Below are positions 34,001 to 48,700 of a stretch of 64,000 nucleotides of DNA, piece by piece. Position 1 is the first letter of the stretch; every line of letters starts with the position of its first letter. The stretch comes from Lanius collurio (Eukaryota > Chordata > Aves > Passeriformes > Laniidae), in the NCBI GenBank assembly GCA_020086605.1, contig JACBWW010000016.1, positions 22,906,019-22,970,018 of the forward strand, read 5' to 3'. Below the pieces are notes generated by a model. That model was not told where the DNA came from, did no database searches, and saw only the letters and a program-made list of their open reading frames with translations. The position numbers and the translations under genes are program-made.

Positions 34001-36570
34001 CCCTCCAAACCTTTACTCCTCCGTATTACCTTGTATATGAAAGAACCTTAATAAATTCAGCCCTTAAATGTGCTCTTAAGCAAGAAAGTGGCATTGTTAT
34101 TTTATAGCTGGGAAAAGAGCCGTATAATTTGAAGGGTAACATTCTTTTAGTGTTAAGCTGAGCATCCAGCTTTCTGTCTAACTTGCAGTGAGAATTAAGT
34201 GTCGTATTCCATAGGCATTTTCACAGATCACACTATAAATTATTTATTCTGGACCAATTCTTCCTCCAGACTTTGCAAACAAATGCTTTTCACCACTGGA
34301 GTGTTCCTCCTCTCCCTCTCACTGTAATACATGGCTGTAACAACAGTCTTGGCCTGGAGGGCAGTTTACCTACAGGTTTGCTTTATTTTTTTTGGCTGGC
34401 TCTCTAAATCTGCCTAATGTTAGTAACTTTCACTGGAAATTCTCTGCGTGCTTTAGGATGACACTGCTGGTGTCAGGGTTGATTTACATTATCTCTTTAA
34501 AGTAGCATTAGCTCGCCTAGGACTTTTTCTCTTATTTGTTTTAGAATTCATGTTCTCCAGAGAGGAGCCTTTTAACTGTGAAGTGTAAATAACCTGACAA
34601 GGAAGACTTCAAAAGAAAATGAGTCTTTGTCCATGGCAGTGATACCAAGCTTGCCAACTCCGTAACCTTTAAAACAGAGCACTTTTATGCTTGACCTGTC
34701 ATCTGCCTATAAAAATAATCTTAGATCAATGATACAGTGCTTTCAAGAATGTGTCTGAAGAAAGCAGACACTTCTATGTATGTGTTCTGTCATTTCTTCA
34801 TTGTGATAGCCCATCTGCTGTTTAACTCTCACTAGGATCTGGTTATTGATTCGGTGTAAGTGCCTGGCTCTGCCTTTTGCTTGCACTGAGGTGATGAACA
34901 CTTTTACTGCAGCTTGCAAATTGATGCTGCCAGATAGCCAGCCTGATATTATATAAATATATAATGTGTTATATGAAATCACCAAGGGTTTGTTTTTGCC
35001 TTCCCCCATTCTTTATTCCAGTGCCATTCCATTAAGCTGTTCATTAGATGAAAGGTTGTAATTCAGTCTTCAGTGGATGAAATGTATATGTACTTATGGA
35101 ATCAAAGACATTCCAAGAAAGGTTGTTTATTTTCTTACTACCTTCTTTAATTAAATGGCGATGGTAGGATTCTGAATGTCTGACTTCAGAGAACCAGATG
35201 AAACAATAATGCTTGGAGTGTGATCCAGCAGGGATGACTGGAGTTAGGCTTCTTGGTTGCTGGAAGCTTAATTCTCCTGTGGATAGGAGAGTTGCAATTT
35301 CAGATTTCACCATGGCTGTTAGTTTAAAGTGAAGGGGAAATTCTGGAAGTTCTTATACTCATGAATTAGTAAAATATTTTATATTTTACTGTTATGTAAC
35401 TTCAGATAATATTTGGGGCATATATCTATTTGGTTCAGCTTGCTGACACTCAGCTTTAAACTGGAGCTGGGAATCTCAGTGAAAACCCATGTTTGCCCAC
35501 TTAGTTTTATTTCTAGTGCTCTCAGACTTGTCAGCCTGGGTTCTGAGCTTGCTGCTGTTCTGCACTGTGGATCTATCCTGGGACTCTTCTGAGAGAGGAT
35601 TAGAAAGCCCAGGCATTCCTCAGAGAGCCCATCCCTGTGTTCCCTGGCAGGCTGGGGCTGTCCCAGAGTCACTCCCAGAATCCATAGGCCAGTGTTGGAG
35701 TAGATGAGAATTCATGGGAGGTGACCCAGCTATTGCCTCTGGTATCCATGCACAAGGAATTTTTGTCAAAGTGGGAAAGTAGGAAAACCCCTCATACTGC
35801 AGGTGGCTGGGAGGAGGCTGAGGATGGTGCAGAGAGGTTTGCCTGTTAAATCCAAAGCTCTCCCCACTCCCAAAGCTCACTTGCACTTATCCATACATAG
35901 TACATGGAGGTAGGATGAGAGAAATGACTTCAACTTGCACTCACTGTAGTTTGAAACAGTTTTGAAACTATTCAGATACTCTCCTCTCCTTCCAGTCTTG
36001 TTTTCCAAGGTGAGCTTGTTCTTCTGAGGAGTGAAGCTGGGTCTGCACAATAAGGTGTTTTCATATTTAATTAAAACTGAAAGAGAGGGAGAACATGCCA
36101 CAAAATACAAAGAAAACTCTTTGCCTGTGGTTTCCATCTTCTGAGCGTCCCTCCATGAAACTATTTGGGACTTTCTGATGCTGGTTGGTCATTCTATATA
36201 AAATACCTCAAACAGACTCTTTGGAGAAAAAGAAACACTGTGATGTAATTTTATTTTCAGGAAAGAAATTGAGTGTTCTTCCTGGCTTCATGGAAAAACT
36301 TAAGTGTGGTGTTGTCCTGAATTCCTTGTACATAGCATCTATACATGATGTTAATACTCCTAGTGCTTTCATCTCCCTATAAAGAAGGGAAAACAGGGAA
36401 TGTGTAAGAGCATGCTACACTGTTGGCACCTGTTCTTCATATCCACCCCATCACGTGCCATTCTTGCCCTCTGTTCCACCCCCAAGCTCTGTGGGCACAT
36501 GTGCAGTCTGGATTTAGTCTCCTTCACGAATGGCTTCTTTCATGTTCCATCTTGGGGCATGCTGCCCACG

Positions 36571-36590
36571 AGATAAATATATATATATCT
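36571..36590. repeat. (AT)n short simple repeat
   Basis: An AAATATATATATATCTATC-like run gives about six AT units. It is a short simple repeat in the intron. Confidence 0.7.
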
Positions 36591-38433
36591 ATCAAATTGG
36601 AGTGTGTATCACAAAGACAAGTTAAAGTTCTTCAGTGCTCACCATTCCTCATGCTGTTGCCCCAGCAGCACCAGGTGTAAATCTGCCAGGGGGGCTCTCC
36701 AGAGGGGTTCCAGTTTGTTTAAGACTTTCTGGGTTTGTGTATTTTGTCCTGTAGCAGCTCTTCATTCTGTGTATAGGGACAGTTCATAAACAGATGTTGA
36801 ATCTCAACGTGGTGCCTGCTATTTCCTGCTCTTTCTGACCTGCCTGCAACCACACAGACAATCCTTATTCACACCAGTTGGCTCCACTGGTAATCTGCCC
36901 ATGCACATTTCCTGCTCTTTCTTTTTCAGGTTCTCTCTTTAAATGTGGATCAAAGGAAACTTATACCTACTAAAACATTAAGAGATTTCTGATTGCCCAA
37001 CTTATCAAGAGACGTATTAATTAATTAAAGTAGGTGCTTATTTGCTTTGACACAGAGAAAGGAGGAGGTAGAATATAAAGAATGATGTCCAAACTAGCAC
37101 AAATGAACCTTGTGACTGTGATACCTGCTGTGCTGATGGAAATCACTTCAGGCTTCATCCACTACCTCATTTGCTTGTTGGTTTATCTGAAAGGGCCTCT
37201 ATTTGTGTGTATGTGCATAAAATAGGGACTGCAGTTTTACCTCATTAAATGTGAAACTCTGCTTGGAGGAATATTGCTCAAGAAAACCACATCAGGCCAA
37301 GGTTTTGAAAATGCAGACTGGTTTAGAGAATGCATTTTAATATATTGATGCCTCAAGCCATCTACCTCTGCTCCTCAGAGCTCTACCTGAAAACTTTCAG
37401 GGCTGAATAATTTAAGGTTTGGGATTTTTTTTTAATTCTTTCTACAAGAAATACTAGTCTGATGTTTTATTTTCCTAAAGTCTGAACTCCACATAACTTT
37501 TTTTCAGAACTGTTTATCCTCACTCCAGACATGAACCTTGGAAAGGTGGCAGAAAAAACAAACAGCTGCTGTGTTTTTGGGCAGTCTGCATTCCTTTAAA
37601 CTCTCTGAGATCAGACTTGTGCTGAGATTTTCAAATTATTTGTCCTAGGGCTTAACCACTTTCACTCCTGCTTAAAAATCAGTGAATTTGCCATACTGGT
37701 GCTTGTGAGAGCTGTCATGCAGAGCCTTAATGATTCAAGAACTATGAATATATGATGTGTTCGTAGGGCTTTTTATTATTGTTTCATTCAAACTTCACCT
37801 ACCTCCCTAATCATCTTTCCATTTTTGGAGTCCAGTTCTTTTTTTAACTTAAGCACGTTGCTTAAGATATTCTAGGGAACTTTGTTTTCATTTTAGTTTT
37901 TGGGGTAAATTTGATACATATAAAAATGTTATTAATGGACCAAGGTGGAGGTAGTAAAAAAGGCTGCCACATTCCCAAGGCCCACAGTCAGAAATTATCT
38001 GCTCAAATTTGGGTTTCCTTCACTAGTGGGAGACAGGAAGAAGAGCCACTGGTCCTATGGCAGCATTTTGTGCCCTCTTTATGAGGTCTCCAAAATATGT
38101 TCTGTGAAGCTGGTGGATGAGTCAGGACAAGCCAGGCTTGTGTGGTAAAAGAATATTTGATAGTTTGGGCCCTCCTGTGGATTTTCCTGCAAGATGTGGA
38201 GGTGCTACTTCCACTTGTGCCTTTTAAGTAGCCTAAATCCCCAAGTGTGTCTTGCAGTGCCTTTCCAGTTCCTGGAACTTCTGTGAGTGCAGAGATTGGT
38301 TGTACCAGGTCACTGTTCTTGTGAGGTGGGTTAAATCCAGACATGTGTGTTTACTAGCAACTGGAATGGACAAACAAAGCAGTCAGGCCAGCTCTGAAGG
38401 GCTTTTCAGTTAACTGTGCTCATTCTTTTCTTT

Positions 38434-38512
38434 GGGCCCTTTTCCAGCAAAGCACTTAGGCACGTGCTTAAAGTTAAAGCCTGTGCTTAAGTGCTCTGCT
38501 GGTCTGGGTCCT
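38434..38512. mobile_element. Ancient palindromic (MITE-like) element relic
   Basis: The left part CCAGCAAAGCACTTAGGCAC, followed by GTGCTTAAAG, is mirrored by the right part CTGTGCTTAAGTGCTCTGCT followed by GG. The arms are about 30 nt, imperfect, and flanked by GGGCCC on the left and GGGTCC on the right. From memory, palindromes with AAGCACTTAAGCACATGCTTA cores recur in reptile and bird genomes as old non-autonomous elements. I cannot name the family with certainty. The short open frames over it are not genes. Confidence 0.6.
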
Positions 38513-41500
38513 TTATTTGCTGTCCAGGCATGTGGGTATGGACAGGCTGTTGGTTGTAGCAATGTTTGGGGAACTGTTCTCCTTACACTGCTCATTCTCC
38601 TTCTCTGGACCTTTTGGCCACCTATGGCCCAGAAGATTTAATTTGTCCTTTCAGTATGACACAGAGAATGGTTTGAAAACTGTGTTTGAAAACCTCTAGC
38701 AGGTTATTGATTAATTGGCACTGATTATGAAGAAACAGTATATTTGGAAAAATCAAGGTCATTTCAACCAGAGGAGTTTTTATCTAATGTTTTGCTGGCA
38801 GCCTTTGTCGTATGACAAAAGCATCTTCAGACTGTTCAAATACTGTGAATTCGGTATCCAGAAAATTCTCCTTAAGTAACTGCTGTCTTTTAGGTGGCAC
38901 TTGGTATTTTTTGATCTGCATGAAGATTTGCTTATTTCTTTCTTTGTGGTTTTCACTGCTGCAGCCCAGAGTTGTCCATCTTTAATTTCTGCAGGCCTGC
39001 AAGTCTTGTGCTGTCCCTCCTCATCATTCCTACACCATCTGTGGCAAGTTAGGACAGGAGAACTCAGTTAAATTCAGACCTTGGGAATTCTCTTTGGGTC
39101 TTGCAGCAGTGAAAGTTGGCCTTTCACCTCCAGAGCCATTTTTGGACGCCAGGGAGTTGATTTTCTTTGTGCTTTTCTTTGTGAGGGTGCAAAGTGCTTT
39201 GCAGCAATGAAAATGGCAGAACGTGCAGCCTGCTATTGCTGACCTAACTGTGGAGGTAGCAAGGCAAATCCAGATGGGCTCAGCCAAGCACAATCCTGCA
39301 GTTGCTTATGCAGACACGGGACTTACAGAAATGCCCCAGCTGACGTCAGAGACACTTTTTGTTCAGGTCAGGTTACTCACACCCACGTCTCTTTAGGACC
39401 AAGCTCATAAATAAATAGTTTACAAAATGGCCTTTAGAAATTTAATTCTTAATTTCTCTCAAATAAAAATGGACAGACTCTCTATGAGCAGTGATCTTTT
39501 TAATACCATCATTTAATTTGGTAAAACATAAATGTGGAAATTCTTTGGTTTTTTGTTTCATTAGAAACATATAAACCATGAAAGAGGGAATAAAGCATTC
39601 CTTTTATTAGGCATCTAACAGGGATTTTGAATTGACTTTTAGTCCATTCTGCAGCATTTGTGAGTGTATTTTCTGCAAGTAGGGCAGTGTAATTCAAGTT
39701 TCAAGAAAGGGAAAGACAAATATTTTAGTGTTGTTAGGGCTGCATGAAAGGGTTCATTAGAGTTTAGAGCAGTGGTAAACTCCACCCTGCTGGTTCAGCC
39801 TCACCTTTCCCAGTGCTCAGTGTGAGACAAGCTCAGGCAGTACCTGGGAGGCTGAGCTCTGGCTCTGAGAGAGCTGGGGATGTGCATTCCCAGGTGAAGT
39901 TGTTTTTAAGATTTAAATGTATATAAAACCCAGTCATGTCCTCCTTCCTTGTGTAACAGGCTAAAGCATCTGAAATTAGAGGAGCTTCATTTTATCTGAA
40001 AATAAAGATTAACATCTTTCTTTTAGCCACTCTCCCAAGAGCCCCTGGTTTGGTCTGGTTGGTTGGTAGAACAAAAGTGAAGTTTATTTAGTGCAGTCCC
40101 TTCTCTGTGGCAGTGGCAGCAGAGAGGCTTTCAGAGGAAACAAAGGGAGAGAGGAATCCTAGACCTGACAAGATGTTAGCATCCTTCTGGGGCCAGTGCT
40201 GTGAAATCATGCTCAGTTAATGAGATTTGTATTCCTTTATGTTATTTCTCTCTGTTTCTGTGACTGGAAGCAGCCTAGGTATCCATGTAGTGTAGCCTCC
40301 TTTTTGTTTTTCTTTTATTTTCTCTTGGTCCCAGCAATACCTTTTTTTTTTTTAATGTCTTTATTGCTGCATTCTGAGGAATAATGACACCTGATTTATC
40401 TACTCTGTAGCCTCCCTTATTTTCTGCATTGATCTCCATTTCTCTCTCTCCTGAAGTAAAGAAGCTGAAATGTTTTTTCATTCTTACTTTATGGAAATTT
40501 ATGTGTTCAGTTACTCACTTCTGTTACCTGTTTCAGAGCTCCTTGATGGGATTTTATTTTGTTTAGTTTATGAAATCCCACAGCTGTCCAAATAATATTG
40601 TTGATGCCTTGGCTTTTTGAGATTTGCTTAAAAAATTACCCTCTTTTTTAGGTAAATACAATTACAAAGGGCTGTAAATGCAAACCATTATTATTATTAA
40701 TTAAAGATACTCTAGAAATAGATGCACTGCTGCTGTCATTTAAAATATTAAAATACAAGCATACAGTACAAGTATGATGCATGTGAAATGAGCCATCTTG
40801 CTTTCCCTTTGATTTAAATCACCTTAAAATCTAACAAAACATGTTTGCAAAAATTTACACTAATGACTAAATTTTTGACTGAATATATAAAGTATTTAGG
40901 AATGACTTTATGATTTTAAGAATTTGCACTGACTGAACTGATTTTTGTGGTGGGAGGTACCAACAGAGCTCATTGCCTGAGTAGGAATCTGCAGAGTGCA
41001 CCTTTGATTCAGGTGCCTGTGGCAGCTGCATCCTCTCATCCAGACTTGAGCAAGACTTGAAGGTGCTTTCCCTGAATAAAGGAGGGCTCAATATTCGAGT
41101 TTAGCATGTGAAAGGGGATCAGCCTCCATCAAAATGCAGTTATTAAGACTTTCTTTTATTGCAGTACTCTTGGCAATTTCCCTGCTTCTGTTCTGGTTTC
41201 ACTTAGGCTTTGTCTGGCCACAAGTGCATGACAGTCGAGGTTCCAGTTCAGCACAGTCTGACTAAGCTGGTAAAAACTCCCATTACCCCACTGACAGCTC
41301 TTCAGGACTTTATACTCACACATGTGTTCAAGAACTGTGCTAAATTAGACTATCAACAGTTTGATGTTAGGAATATATACATTTTTTTACTCAGGAATTA
41401 GTAAAATGTGTCTTTATAGTGAATGAGTGAAGAGATTTCCTGACTAACGGTTCTCTCTCTCAAAATACCCCTGGTAGGGCTGTAAGGGTGGGGTTTTTTC

Positions 41501-42629
41501 ACACCACTCTAATTCTCTCAATTGTATGAAGACAGCAGAAACCACATAATGAAGTGTAGCCCTGATGCTGTGGAGTTTTGTGTTCTGGTGGGTGTCTGGA
41601 GTTTCAGTGTGCACGTGGTGCTGGCCAGGCAGCACCCTCAGCATCTGCCACCCTTCCCAAACTGCTGGAGGAGCCAAGGACTGCCCCAGTCCTTCTGCTC
41701 CCATGGCTGGTGGATGTGCATGGCCTGTGTTTGCTTTTCACCCAGAGGAACAGGGCATGGAGCAATAACTGCAATCTTGCTGTAGCCTGCCCTGTCATTC
41801 CCTGTGGAATAAGGAAGTCTGGAATAATGCAGGGGCTGTGTGTCCGTGGCTGGGGCAGTGGCTGGGGCTGGCAGATGTGCTGGGGGATGCACATCTGGAT
41901 GTGCAGCCATTGTTGTGCTGGAGAAGCTGATGTTGCTGACAGGAATAATGTCACTCCATCCAAAGCACTGCGGTGGGGAGGGAGCTGAGACCCAACTTCA
42001 TTTTTCTCAGTGACTTGTAGCCTTTGCTTAATTTCTTTGCCAGCTTCCTTGAGTGTTTGGTGAAGCTTTGAGCTGTGGTAAATTTACTCAAGCTCAGACT
42101 TCCAGGGCTGTTCACTGGCTCTGTGTACCAATACTTCCAGTTTTAATTGTGTCATATTTTTAACTGCCAGAAGGTAACAGGAGAAAATGTGTTTTTTAAA
42201 TACAAGCTCTTAATTGAAATAAATATTTGACTTCCTATTGCAGAGTGGTTTGCTTGAAATACTGAGCTTGAAAGAATATATTTGTGTGATTAAATTGAAC
42301 TGAACCATTGCTGATGTTGCAGAAGGCAGGAGGAATGTCCCAAGCCTGCTGGACTGCAGTGGCTGGAGACGAGGGCTCTGCTTCCAGTTTTGCTTTTCAT
42401 TTCCCTTGCCATTTTTGAATAATGTTTTTTTTATAACCTCTCCTCCACTTATTAAACTTATAAAATTTAAAACAGTGGCTACTTAAAGCAGTGATTCAAT
42501 TTCATATATGCATGCTTTTTGTTCCTCTCATATTTAAAGATTTAAACTGTAGTTGTCCATAGAAAGATTTTTAACACGTTCAGCATCAGTGTCTGAATGT
42601 TGTATTTCTGTTTGGGTCTCAGCCTCTAG

Positions 42630-42752
42630 ACTGAGCCTCTGGAGTTGAGGATTCAGTTCAGGGGTCTGAATGAGGTTTACTCTTTGACCCTCAGCCAAAT
42701 CCCTCAATTTTCTCTGCCTCTGTTTGCCATCTTTTAAAGGAATGGATTAAGA
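42630..42752 (+). repeat. MIR SINE relic (core region)
   Basis: TTTGACCCTCAGCCAAATCC, CTCAATTTTCTCTGCCTCTG and TTTGCCATCTTTTAAAGGAA match the MIR core in order (GTGACCTTGGGCAAGTTACT, TAACCTCTCTGTGCCTCAG, TTTCCTCATCTGTAAAATGG). The upstream GAGCCTCTGGAGT may be its 5' part. The copy is well diverged. Confidence 0.65.
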
Positions 42753-45700
42753 TTTCCAGTCCCACATGCTATGTCTGATTTGTCTAGACAATACATTTTT
42801 TTGTCTAGGACTGTGTCTCATTATGAGTTTTTCGACAATGCTGAAGACAATGGGCTTGAATCTTGGTTGGGTGTCTGTAACATAATACAGAATGAAATTA
42901 ATAAAAAAACTCAGCAATCTGCTGACTGTTGGCCTCCCCTTGCCTCATGACATGGTGAGGCATATGTGGGTGGATAAAATGGCCTTATTTTATACTTTCT
43001 GGTCCAACTCAACGTGTTTAACTAAGTGCATCCATTGAAATTATCAGATGCACACAAGGGATTTATCTGCCTTGATAAATTGCACTTCAGATGGGTGGTT
43101 CCCTCCAGGTTTGGTGACATAACTTCCAGGAAAACTTAATTTGAGGTGCTTAAGTCTTCCCATCTTTTGATAGCATGTTTCTAAATAGAAACACTTCTAA
43201 CAAGAGCTGGACTCTGTTACAAATAGTAGAAGGAACATCATCTCATTGTGGTCAGTGTGATTCACCTTCTGTTGGATGACTTTTTTGACATTTGCAGTGT
43301 TTGATGCATTTATTTGTATTTTTAAAGGACAGGTTTAAATAGATTACAGCAGACACAAACAGGCATTCTCCCAATGCAAAGTAAATATCTCCATGTGTAC
43401 ACACATGCAAACACTTGTGTGTGTACTTAGGGAAAAGTAAAACAAGTCAGTTGGCTTACCATACTTGTGTATTAAATGCACACTTCCATGTCTCTAACAA
43501 GATGTGTAAAAATTAAATTTTAAGGAACTGCATCCAACAAGTATTTTCTTTAAGTGGATTGATCTTTAGAGTCTGAGTGTCACAAAAGGAATTTTCCCAA
43601 CAATCTCTCACTAAGTTTGAGATTTATCTATGCAATATAACATCAATCTCACACCTCCTTTGGAATACAAGAAACATCTACACTCTGCTTTTCTCAAGAG
43701 ACTTCTGTGCTTATTGTGGTGGTAACTGGAGGTCCCTCTTCGCTCTGGTTGGGTGGTCAGAAGGTTGATGCCAGAGTTTAAAGCACTTCATTGCTTTGAA
43801 ACCTTGTGCTGCTATGTAGGCTTTGAAAATGATCCTATTGTTGTTCTTTTTTTCCTTTCAAAGTGGCACCCAGAGTTTAAATATAACATGGAATTTCATC
43901 AGGGAGTGGCTGTATTCAGAGGAGATTAATTATAGATGTGGGTGTAGAAAATTGCACATGTGAATTGTATTTTTCATACAATAAAATCTGTCCCTTTAAG
44001 TAAGCAATAGACTTGCTTAGAAAATCATGTGATTTAAAAAGCCAGCCAAAACCCTCTTAATGTTACAGCATGAACACCAAATATTAGAGTGAGGTTTGAT
44101 TTCCCTTTACAGAAATAGTTTTAACTTTCTGATTTGCTGATTGAAAGACTTTGTTTCCTGCTCTCTGCTTGTTGCTGGGGGCTGAGTGACTTCCACACAC
44201 ACAGGGTGGTGTGAGCTCAGGAGAATCTCAACTCCTACACCCTGTATCTCAACAAAAGACCTAAAAGTCCTGTCTGGGTGAGTTTGGAAATGTTGCTGTG
44301 ATGCCCACGCCTGTTGGTGAGAGTTTTGATGGCTCACAGTCCCCCAGGGGCTCTGATGTAGCTGCCATTCCCCAAGGGCCTCTCTCTCACCTAAAAGAGA
44401 GTGTTGCTCTTTCATGGGCTCTGCTTTGGCAGGGAGATTTATGGCAGGGGAAGGGAGACCTGGTTTATATTTTTAAATAAAAGCTGTGCCACCAGTCCAG
44501 TGAGAATTCTGACTTTCTGCATGTGAGGCCAGCAGAGCTGCTGACTACAAGTTCACTGATTTTTAACCCCAAATTTAGTCTTGTTGGTTGGGAAGGAGTC
44601 TGGTTGGACCCTGCAAGTTCCCTGAGTCAGCTGTGCTCAGGAAAAAATGGGGGGAATAGTGCATCATTAAATCAATGTTTTAACCACAGCTTTGACAGAA
44701 AAGCTGTGAAATCTTCACGCCACATGTAGTACTTTGATAAGATTTTTTTTTTGCAGCAACAAGAAAACCCCCAAGCTTGAAAGGGTTTGGAAAGCCATTA
44801 TATAGCCAAATATCAGTATCATTTTAGCTTCAAGTATGCAGCTTGTGGGTCATGAGCTGTTCACTGCCTTTTGGGCTGGTGGCTTTGTGAATTGATGTCT
44901 TTAACCAAACTTGCAGACTTATTGGAAAGAGGAGTCTTTTCTACTAAATCCTTTTTGTTTGAAACTGAAGAGGAATTTTCTCATGCTCAATTTTCCTTAC
45001 GGTGAGGAAAAAAGAAAAAAAAAATCCAAGTAAGTTTTTGAACATTAACTTTTAAAGTTTGAGATGTGGAGCTGAATCCTATTTCACCTGTACAATATGA
45101 CAAAATTGCCACTAACTTTAGTGTGAACAAATACTGGCCTTTCATCATGATATTAGATCCTTCTTATTTGTATTAATATTTTTTTCTCTGCAGCTTTAGT
45201 GAAGATTTCAAAGTGGGGAGAAAGCTTTGTTTTGGTGTGATATTTAACTTCCTTCAAAAAATCTAAATGGCAGCCAGTCTACTTTTAGTTATTTATGATA
45301 AATAGAAGTGTTATCCAGAGCATAGGAAGACTGAAGCTAGTAGACCTGCTAATGCTGATTACAGTAATTTCCTTGCTACCTTTATTGAATAGGTTTAAGT
45401 CCTCAGACATGCAAAGACTGAAAGTGGAGTGCAACTGGAACGTGTCTGCTACTTGTCCCAAACAGGCTTCCCCACCTGTCTTCTTTGTTTGGCCTGTTTA
45501 ATGTTTTGTTGGAAGGAGAAAAACCCTTTTCAGGCAAGAGTCAAATTGCACAGCTCGCTGAGACAATGGGTTTGGACAGGCAGGAATTTCATAGGTTTTG
45601 GGTCAAAGGCAATAGTCATAAAAAGTAATGTGTTGTAAATGTTAGGAACTTGGGATTTGGGTGGCTGGAGCAGCCCCTGCCAGGTTTTGCTGTGTGTACC

Positions 45701-48700
45701 TGTAAGTGAAGAGGTGAAAGGAGGGGAGTGCAGCCAGGGCACACCCAGACACTCACCCTGAACTCTCCAGCCAGAGATGGGCTCAGCGACAGCAGGGCCA
45801 GCTCTTCCTTCACCACCCTGAGCCCACCCCACTGTCCTGGTGCCTTTTAGCAAATGCATCTCATACACTTCATCTGTTTCCAGACTGAATGATCAGATGT
45901 CTCCTTCTTCTCCTCCTCTTCCTTGAGAAGTATTCCCTTAGGACAATGTTTTCCTATTTCCCCCAAGCACCCAAATACACCAAGCAGGCAGAGGCATTTT
46001 TCCTCAATGCCAGTGGTGGATGTGGATCCAACAGTCTGGTTCTGTTTCAAAGGCCATGGATTAATGCACACGGCATTACCATAACAGAGCAGAGAATAAT
46101 TACATGGTTCTCATTGCTCTGTAATAACCTCCACTGTATTTTAGGCTCTTGCAGCACCCATGCCCAGCTCTGTTCTTGGATGCTGGCAGTATGTGTGCTG
46201 GGTATTACGTTTTTTTTTTTGCCTGGAACATTTTTGCACAGACCGCAGCCAGATCTGTGACTGTGTTAGAGCTGTAAATTGCTTGGTTTTGTGAAAAGCC
46301 TTGAGACTGTGGGGTGCATAATTTGGGAGGGCATTGGCAGCCTGGTGCAGATGTCAATATTTGGAGACGTTCACTTGAGCAGAATCTACGCCCCTATTTA
46401 CAATTTGAATTCAAAAATCTGTTTTAAATTTAAAGTTTGCACAACAAAAGAAAAAGCATTTGATGTTGGGACACTCACACTCCATTGTTTCAGGTCTCCT
46501 TCTTGTGTTCACAACGTTGTAAAACTTTCTTAGCTTTTGATTCTTTGTAGCATTAAATAAATGTGCCCAACAGACCACAGAGAGTTACTTTATCCTGCTG
46601 CACGCTGTTCCTTTTGGGATCTAACTGTACCCTTTCCTTGCTTCTGTAGGGTTTAGCTTTGGCCCAGCCCTCAGCAGGTGCACCTGGCTTTAGTTCAGTG
46701 ACCCAGTGATTGAACTGCTACGCTGTTAATGATGCCTAAAATTAATTAAGTTCATGAGTTTAGGTTAATTTCTGAGCAGATGGAATGAATGAAGCAGATC
46801 CTTTTGCTTTGCAATTGAGAACAAAGCTGCCATTCACCTCAGGATTCCCCAGCCAGAGGTTCTCTGCCTTTCAGGCTGGTGACTGACTCATTTTCCAGGC
46901 TAACTAATCTTGTACCAACCCTCTGGAATGGAAGGCCATGTAGAAATGCCTGATGAGGTCACTTTTCAGGAAAAAAAAATGTTTCTTTTAGTAACTTTGA
47001 GTTGATAGGACTTACCTTTCAGCCTATACTCAGAGTAGGGATGATTCCACCAGACAGCTGCAGTTAAGGAGTACCCCCAGGAGTATTTTCATAGCAGGTG
47101 TTCTCCCAGGCAGGGCAGGAGCTCTGCAGGATTGGGATTCATGCCCATTCTTGCTTTATCCCTTTTGGAGTGTGGGAGATGTGCCAACAAACAATGGGCC
47201 AAGGTGTGAAGCTCTGGTGATTCTTAAATAGTTGTGGAGAAGTTTTTTGTGACTTCCATATTTTAGCTACATTTTTCTGCAGATAACTTAGAGCATGCAG
47301 TAATTCCCATTTTCAGTGAATATATCTGATTTCCTTCTCTCCAAGAAGCACAACAGAGTGAGAGAAAATACTCAGAATGGGTAAATAATGTGGGAAGAGC
47401 CATGGAGAAACAAACTTTGATCACCTGAGTGATCACAAGTCCAGTTGCCCCAGATCCTTTTGCAGGTTAGTTGCTTGCAGATGGCATTTTGGGAATTGCA
47501 AGTGTGTGCTCACAGATTCTCTGTGTTTTTAAGACTGAGATTCTGGTCATGAAGGAGGAATTCAGCACATCAAGTCAGTCTTTAGCTAGAAACTTGTAAG
47601 AAACTCTAAACTTAATCATTTTCCCCTTGAAAATCTGGTTTAAATAAAATAAAAATTTTCCATGCATGACGGTTGGGGTTTTTTCAGTAGGAATATTCTA
47701 AGCAAAACGGGTTGTTCTGAACAGAGAAAGGAAATCTTTCATTTCATTGTCCTGGGAATGTGCTTGAGGAAAAGAATCTCCAAACTCAGGGTGTTTCAGT
47801 CTGGCTAAATGGGGCTCATGCTACTGAGGGGTTCCATGGCTCCTCAAACCCTGTGCTGGCAGAGGACTGCTGCCTCTGGGATTGCCTGTTCTCTGCACGT
47901 TGAACCCAGCTCATCCTGGGAGGAAAATAAGAGGAGCATTTGCTTCAACCCAACCAGGTCATCCAGCTTCAGCTAGCACAAGTCTGGGGTGTTTATCACC
48001 AAATAATTGAGGTAATGCTGCCAAATAGAGAGAATGGGATATACCACAGCAGATACCTGAGTTGTTTCTGTTTCATGTCTGCCCTTCTTCTCATCAAACT
48101 TGGGAGTTCTGTGAAATACAAAATTTTCTCATAGTTGAGGCGTTCTTTGTAGGTGTAAGGATTTGGTTCCTCAGGTGGCTCTTCAGTATAGTGTCTTTCT
48201 GGATAGAGTCTTCCTAAGTTAGGAGTTGTGCTATCCCCTTTTCAGGGTGATTCTCTGGAGGAGAATTTCTGAGTGATTTCCTATAATTTAGTATAGACTA
48301 AAAAAAGACTAAATAAATGAACATAATATATGTAATATACCTCTATGCCATTGGCTGGAGCAGTGAGAAGCCCTGAGTGAACTGCTCTCTCTGTGTGCTT
48401 GGAGCTCCCCAGGACATACAAACTGAGCACCTCATCAGGTGAGGGGCAGGGGTCTGACTTCAGCCCATCCAGGTGCTTTTGAAGCAGGTGGTGATGCTGA
48501 TCCATCATGGCCATCTGAACTGTTATCTTGGAGAGCAGAATGCCTTTCTGCAGTGTAACACTTTGGTATTTAGGAGTTGTATAAAGTCAGAGTTGTTCCA
48601 TTAAACACCTACTTCCTGAGTGGCAGCAAGAGTGGAAGGAGGAGATTGAATCCCAGAGATGTGTAAATGTTCAAACTATGTGTAAAAGAAGCCTTCTGAG

